NCBI GenBank assembly: GCA_045578625.1
Contig: JAZNKN010000055.1
Location: 1 to 7,867, forward strand
Reading direction: 5' to 3'
DNA: 7,867 bases
From: RGIG3009 sp045578625
Lineage (GTDB): Bacteria; Bacillota; Clostridia; Oscillospirales; Acutalibacteraceae
A program made the position numbers and the translations under genes. Under the pieces are notes generated by a model. That model made no database searches, was not told the origin of the DNA, and worked only from the letters and a program-made list of their open reading frames with translations. Positions 5,633 to 7,867 of this stretch are shown piece after piece. Within the stretch, counting starts at the first letter, position 1. Each line of letters starts with the position of its first letter.

Positions 5633-6694
5633 ATGAAACCGATTAAACTGGGTATGGTTGGTCTGGGTCGTGCCGGTAACGGTATGCACCTGCCGGAGCT
5701 GGAAGGCAAAGACGAAATGTTCCAGATCTGCGCCGTGTGCGATCTGATCGAGGAGCGACGCAACCGCGTTGCGGAGAAGTTCGGTGCGAAGGCGTATGCC
5801 ACCATCGAAGAACTTATTGCCGATCCGGAAGTCGAGATCGTGGATATCGCGACCCGCTCCTGCGATCACTACAGGCACGCTTGCATAGCGCTGGAGGCCG
5901 GCAAGAGCGTGTTCCTGGAGAAGCCCATCTGCACCAACTATGAGGATGCCAAGGCGCTGATGGAACTGGCCGACAGCCTGCCCGACGTCAAGCTGTACAT
6001 CCGCCACAACCGTCGCTGGGAAGCCAAGTTCGAAAAAGCAATGGAGATCTGCGATTCCGGTATCATCGGTAACGTGTACGAAGTCAAGCTGACCCGTAAC
6101 GGCTTTATTACCCGCAACGACTGGCAGACCCTCAACGCCTATGGCGGCGGCCAGCTGCTCAACTGGGGTCCGCATATCATTGACCACGCGCTGAATTTCG
6201 CGGGCGGCGACTACACCGACATTTACGCCGAGACCCGTCAGATCCTCGCCAGCGGCGACTGCGAAGACCACATCAAGCTGCTGATGACCGGTATCAACGG
6301 TCGTATCATCGATATGGAGATCAGCTCCGGTTGCGCGACCCGCCAGCACGAGATCATGGCGTACGGCGACCGCGGTATCCTATACGATACCGGTGTGGAG
6401 AACACTCAGCTTGAGTGGCGCTACGTCAAGCCCGAGCAGGAGATCCCGCGTTTTCCTGCGAGCGGAGCAACCCCCGGCACCGATTCCAACTTCAAGAAGG
6501 CTCCCGACATCGAGTGGCTCTATGGCGGTGCGTTCGTTGATGTCTGCGGTGAGCGTCTGGACGAGACGTGGATCGCGATGTATGAGGACTATCGCCTCGG
6601 CAAGCCCTATCGCATCAAGCACAGTGAAGCGCTGAAGGTCGTCGAAGTCATCAGCAAGATCAAGGAGATCATAGCTGCCAAGAAGGCGAAATAA
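5633..6694 (+). CDS. Gfo/Idh/MocA-family NAD(P)-dependent oxidoreductase
   Basis: This 353-residue protein has the full Gfo/Idh/MocA layout. An N-terminal Rossmann domain carries GLGRAG (10-15), and FLEKPI holds the conserved E96-K97-P98. The C-terminal alpha/beta domain has the GPHIIDHAL motif (179-187), with H181, D184 and H185 as candidate catalytic residues. Family members oxidise or reduce hydroxyl groups of inositols, sugars or glycosides using NAD(P). There is no signal peptide, so it is cytoplasmic. It starts three bases after the upstream isomerase stop, with only a weak GTGGGGTG upstream, which suggests translational coupling. Known partners of this arrangement include inositol catabolism and 3-keto-glycoside pathways; which applies here is not determined. 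The lysine-rich end (IIAAKKAK) is followed by a strong terminator. Confidence 0.92.
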   Translation: MKPIKLGMVGLGRAGNGMHLPELEGKDEMFQICAVCDLIEERRNRVAEKFGAKAYATIEELIADPEVEIVDIATRSCDHYRHACIALEAGKSVFLEKPICTNYEDAKALMELADSLPDVKLYIRHNRRWEAKFEKAMEICDSGIIGNVYEVKLTRNGFITRNDWQTLNAYGGGQLLNWGPHIIDHALNFAGGDYTDIYAETRQILASGDCEDHIKLLMTGINGRIIDMEISSGCATRQHEIMAYGDRGILYDTGVENTQLEWRYVKPEQEIPRFPASGATPGTDSNFKKAPDIEWLYGGAFVDVCGERLDETWIAMYEDYRLGKPYRIKHSEALKVVEVISKIKEIIAAKKAK

Positions 6695-6709
6695 GGTATA
6701 CTACACACA

Positions 6710-6746
6710 AGCGCCCCGACCGTGTTGGTCGGGGCGCTGTTTTATT
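6710..6746 (+). terminator. Rho-independent terminator of the isomerase/oxidoreductase operon
   Basis: AGCGCCCCGACC (6710-6721) pairs with GGTCGGGGCGCT (6727-6738) around a five-base loop, followed by GTTTTATT. The 12-bp GC-rich stem and T tract mark a plus-strand terminator. The T tract overlaps the stop codon (6742-6744) of the convergent spoVT. The opposite side lacks a clear T run, so it is weaker for spoVT. Confidence 0.88.
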
Positions 6747-7278
6747 CTTCCATCTGGCGGCCGAGAAACGCGGCGGCGACCTGCGCGAGCTTCTGGTCGC
6801 TATCAGTCGGCGGCGTGCCGTTTTCGTCGCACAGGATGCACACGCAGCCGGTGATATCACCCGCCGCCAAGATGGGTACCATCACGCCGATGAGGCGGTC
6901 CTTGCCCTCAGCGACAAACAGCCGCGCACCGCTTTTCGCGGTCACGACCTGCCGTTCCTCCATCGCCTGCTCCAGTTGCGGCGACAAGCGCCGCTCCAAA
7001 TACTCTTTTTTGGACTCGCCCGCAACGGCAATGACGTGATCGCGGTCACAGATCAGCACCGGTAGATCGCACGCACGCGACATCACGTCAGCGTACTGCG
7101 TGGCAAACGTCCCCATCTCCCCCACCGGTGAATATTTTTTGAACACGACCTCCTCGTTCGGGCCGGTAAAGATCTCCAGCGGGTCACCATCCCGAATCCG
7201 CATCGTGCGGCGGATCTCTTTGGGGATGACAACTCTACCAAGGTCGTCTATGCGACGTACAATACCTGTTGCCTTCAT
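6742..7278 (-). CDS. spoVT: Stage V sporulation protein T
   Basis: This 178-residue protein has the two-domain SpoVT layout at the usual length. The N-terminal AbrB-like swapped-hairpin DNA-binding domain begins MKATGIVRRIDDLGRVVIPK and continues to about residue 50. The C-terminal GAF-like sensory domain runs from about 55 to 178, including PVLICDRDHVIAVAGESK (73-90) and GDITGCVCILC (140-150). In Bacillus, SpoVT is a forespore regulator of sigma-G-dependent genes and spore-coat and germination traits, and is itself made late in sporulation. It is the best evidence here that the organism makes endospores. The start is ATG, with AGGAG about eight bases upstream. Its stop codon overlaps the T tract of the convergent operon's terminator. 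No convincing sigma-G promoter was found upstream. The N-terminal domain alone could be confused with AbrB, but the GAF-like extension settles it. Confidence 0.95.
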   Translation of the reverse strand: MKATGIVRRIDDLGRVVIPKEIRRTMRIRDGDPLEIFTGPNEEVVFKKYSPVGEMGTFATQYADVMSRACDLPVLICDRDHVIAVAGESKKEYLERRLSPQLEQAMEERQVVTAKSGARLFVAEGKDRLIGVMVPILAAGDITGCVCILCDENGTPPTDSDQKLAQVAAAFLGRQMEE

Positions 7279-7310
7279 ATATTTACTCCTTTTCTCTACT
7301 CTAAAATGTG

Positions 7311-7341
7311 CCGAAAACCCAGTATTTATGCGGGTTTTCGG
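7311..7341. repeat. 10-bp perfect inverted repeat in the spoVT leader
   Basis: CCGAAAACCC (7311-7320) and GGGTTTTCGG (7332-7341) are exact reverse complements around an 11-base AT-rich loop. It lies about 33 bases upstream of the spoVT start. Neither side has a proper T tract, so it is more likely an operator or an mRNA leader stem than a terminator. Its role is unknown. Confidence 0.6.
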
Positions 7342-7525
7342 GATTTGTTGGTTTACTCAAATTACACCTCGCCTGAGCCATTTTTACCTCTTTTTTCGTT
7401 TGTCCCAGTTGGACATAAGGGGTTAGAGGACTTGGGTCGAGTTGTTGTTTTTGTTCTTTGTTAGTATCACACTTTTTGTAGAAATTATGAGTAGAATTTC
7501 CAATTGTTTTTTTAAATCGATATAT

Positions 7526-7560
7526 AAAAAGGGCGATGACTTTTTCGAGTCACCACCCTT
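7526..7560 (-). terminator. Rho-independent terminator of the sortase gene
   Basis: Read on the minus strand, AAGGGTGGTGACT pairs with AGTCATCGCCCTT around the loop CGAAAA and ends in TTTTT. Two G-U pairs complete the 13-bp stem only in minus-strand RNA; on the plus strand the same positions become C-A mismatches. This fixes the direction. It lies about 30 bases after the sortase stop. Confidence 0.85.
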
Positions 7561-7589
7561 ACAATGAATCTTTGCTTTTTATCTTTCCT

Positions 7590-7867
7590 TTAATATGTTT
7601 GATCCCTTTCACATCTCACGGTTACCCGCTGTTCGCCACCCTTGGTACAAGTGAACAATGTGAAATCCCAACCACCTGACTGCATATCCGATACTGCGGT
7701 TCCATCTAAGGTTGTAATTTCACAAACCTCATATAGATGCGACTTCCCGTAAGCATCAATAAATTCAACTTCATCGCCAATTATCAGTTTATTTAATGAA
7801 CCAAAATGGCTTTTATAATTGTGTGCGGCAATTATAATATCATTTGTATCAACGCTTCCTGTGTATC
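7590..7867 (-). CDS. Sortase, C-terminal part (start lies beyond the right edge)
   Basis: The last 91 codons of a sortase are present, ending at TAA (7590-7592). In the visible fragment the catalytic histidine is H15 in AAHNYKSHFGSL, the nucleophile is C73 in LFTCTKGG, and R80, seven residues later, is the likely catalytic arginine in GEQRVTVRC. Sortases are membrane-anchored transpeptidases on the outer face of Gram-positive cells; they cut a sorting signal and join the protein to peptidoglycan or a pilin. The N-terminal membrane anchor is outside the window. The short Cys-to-Arg spacing resembles class C or D rather than class A, but class is not settled. The region is AT-rich compared with genes to the left. 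Its substrate protein is not visible. A terminator follows downstream. Confidence 0.9.
   Translation of the reverse strand, partial: YTGSVDTNDIIIAAHNYKSHFGSLNKLIIGDEVEFIDAYGKSHLYEVCEITTLDGTAVSDMQSGGWDFTLFTCTKGGEQRVTVRCERDQTY

Larger units (their letters stand above)
7279..7589. other. AT-rich gap between spoVT and the sortase fragment
   Basis: This 311-base stretch contains no convincing gene on either strand. It holds the spoVT leader with an inverted repeat at 7311-7341, a small TGTCC-cagtt-GGACA hairpin near 7401-7415, a T-rich tract at about 7433-7520, and a minus-strand terminator at 7526-7560. On the minus strand TTGGAA, a 17-base spacer and TACAAA near 7475-7505 could be a weak promoter far upstream of spoVT. 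I see no RNA gene. Confidence 0.5.

Noticed and set aside
5162..6349. 395-codon open frame opposite the isomerase and oxidoreductase
   Set aside because: It spans two well-supported genes on the other strand and shows no recognisable domain; a shadow.
7311..7341. Inverted repeat as a rho-independent terminator
   Set aside because: No uninterrupted T tract follows the stem on either strand.
7279..7440. Sigma-G promoter for spoVT
   Set aside because: TGAGTA and CATAAAT are present on the minus strand but 23 bases apart, too far for a working promoter.
1..7867. CRISPR array, tRNA or rRNA genes
   Set aside because: No regularly spaced repeats, and no tRNA-like or rRNA-like sequence was recognised on reading either strand.

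Overview
The window most likely comes from a spore-forming Clostridia bacterium, perhaps an Oscillospiraceae-like gut lineage. The evidence is a full-length SpoVT, strong GGAGG ribosome binding sites, a short ferredoxin-thioredoxin reductase catalytic subunit beside thioredoxin, an acyl-ACP thioesterase and a sortase fragment. Most genes are GC-rich; one valS line I counted by hand is about 68% GC. Two stretches are clearly more AT-rich: the two-gene islet at 3927-4564 (about 42-52% in three lines counted by hand) and everything right of spoVT.

Layout, left to right. Positions 1-311 (minus strand) hold a short redox operon: a ferredoxin-thioredoxin-reductase-like protein with a TTG start, then the first 32 codons of thioredoxin. 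Divergent promoters at 334-414 separate it from valS (plus strand, start at 450). valS is followed 11 bases later by a FatA/FatB-type acyl-ACP thioesterase. This pair ends at a perfect 38-bp palindromic terminator (3889-3926).

Next is a compact islet of two divergent genes: a SLOG/DUF2493-type nucleotide-binding protein (minus) and a 58-residue Arc-like ribbon-helix-helix protein (plus), the latter too short for routine ORF calling. They share a control region with two overlapping promoters and an 11-bp inverted repeat. A second 38-bp palindrome (4565-4602), identical to the first at 35 of 38 positions, closes the islet, so the module sits between two near-copies of the same terminator. Beyond it lies a frameshifted 3' remnant of a medium-chain alcohol dehydrogenase on the minus strand.

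Positions 4877-6694 hold a two-gene plus-strand operon: a TIM-barrel sugar isomerase/epimerase related to IolE, and a Gfo/Idh/MocA oxidoreductase. Together they look like sugar, inositol or glycoside catabolism. A strong hairpin ends the operon and touches the stop codon of the convergent gene spoVT. Right of spoVT is a 311-base AT-rich gap with a 10-bp inverted repeat and a minus-strand terminator, then the C-terminal 91 codons of a sortase that runs off the window.

The best candidate for something undescribed is the SLOG + ribbon-helix-helix islet between duplicated terminators. Its function cannot be read from sequence alone. The other observations are modest: valS with no room for a T-box leader, the dehydrogenase scar, and a possible keto-sugar or glycoside pathway.
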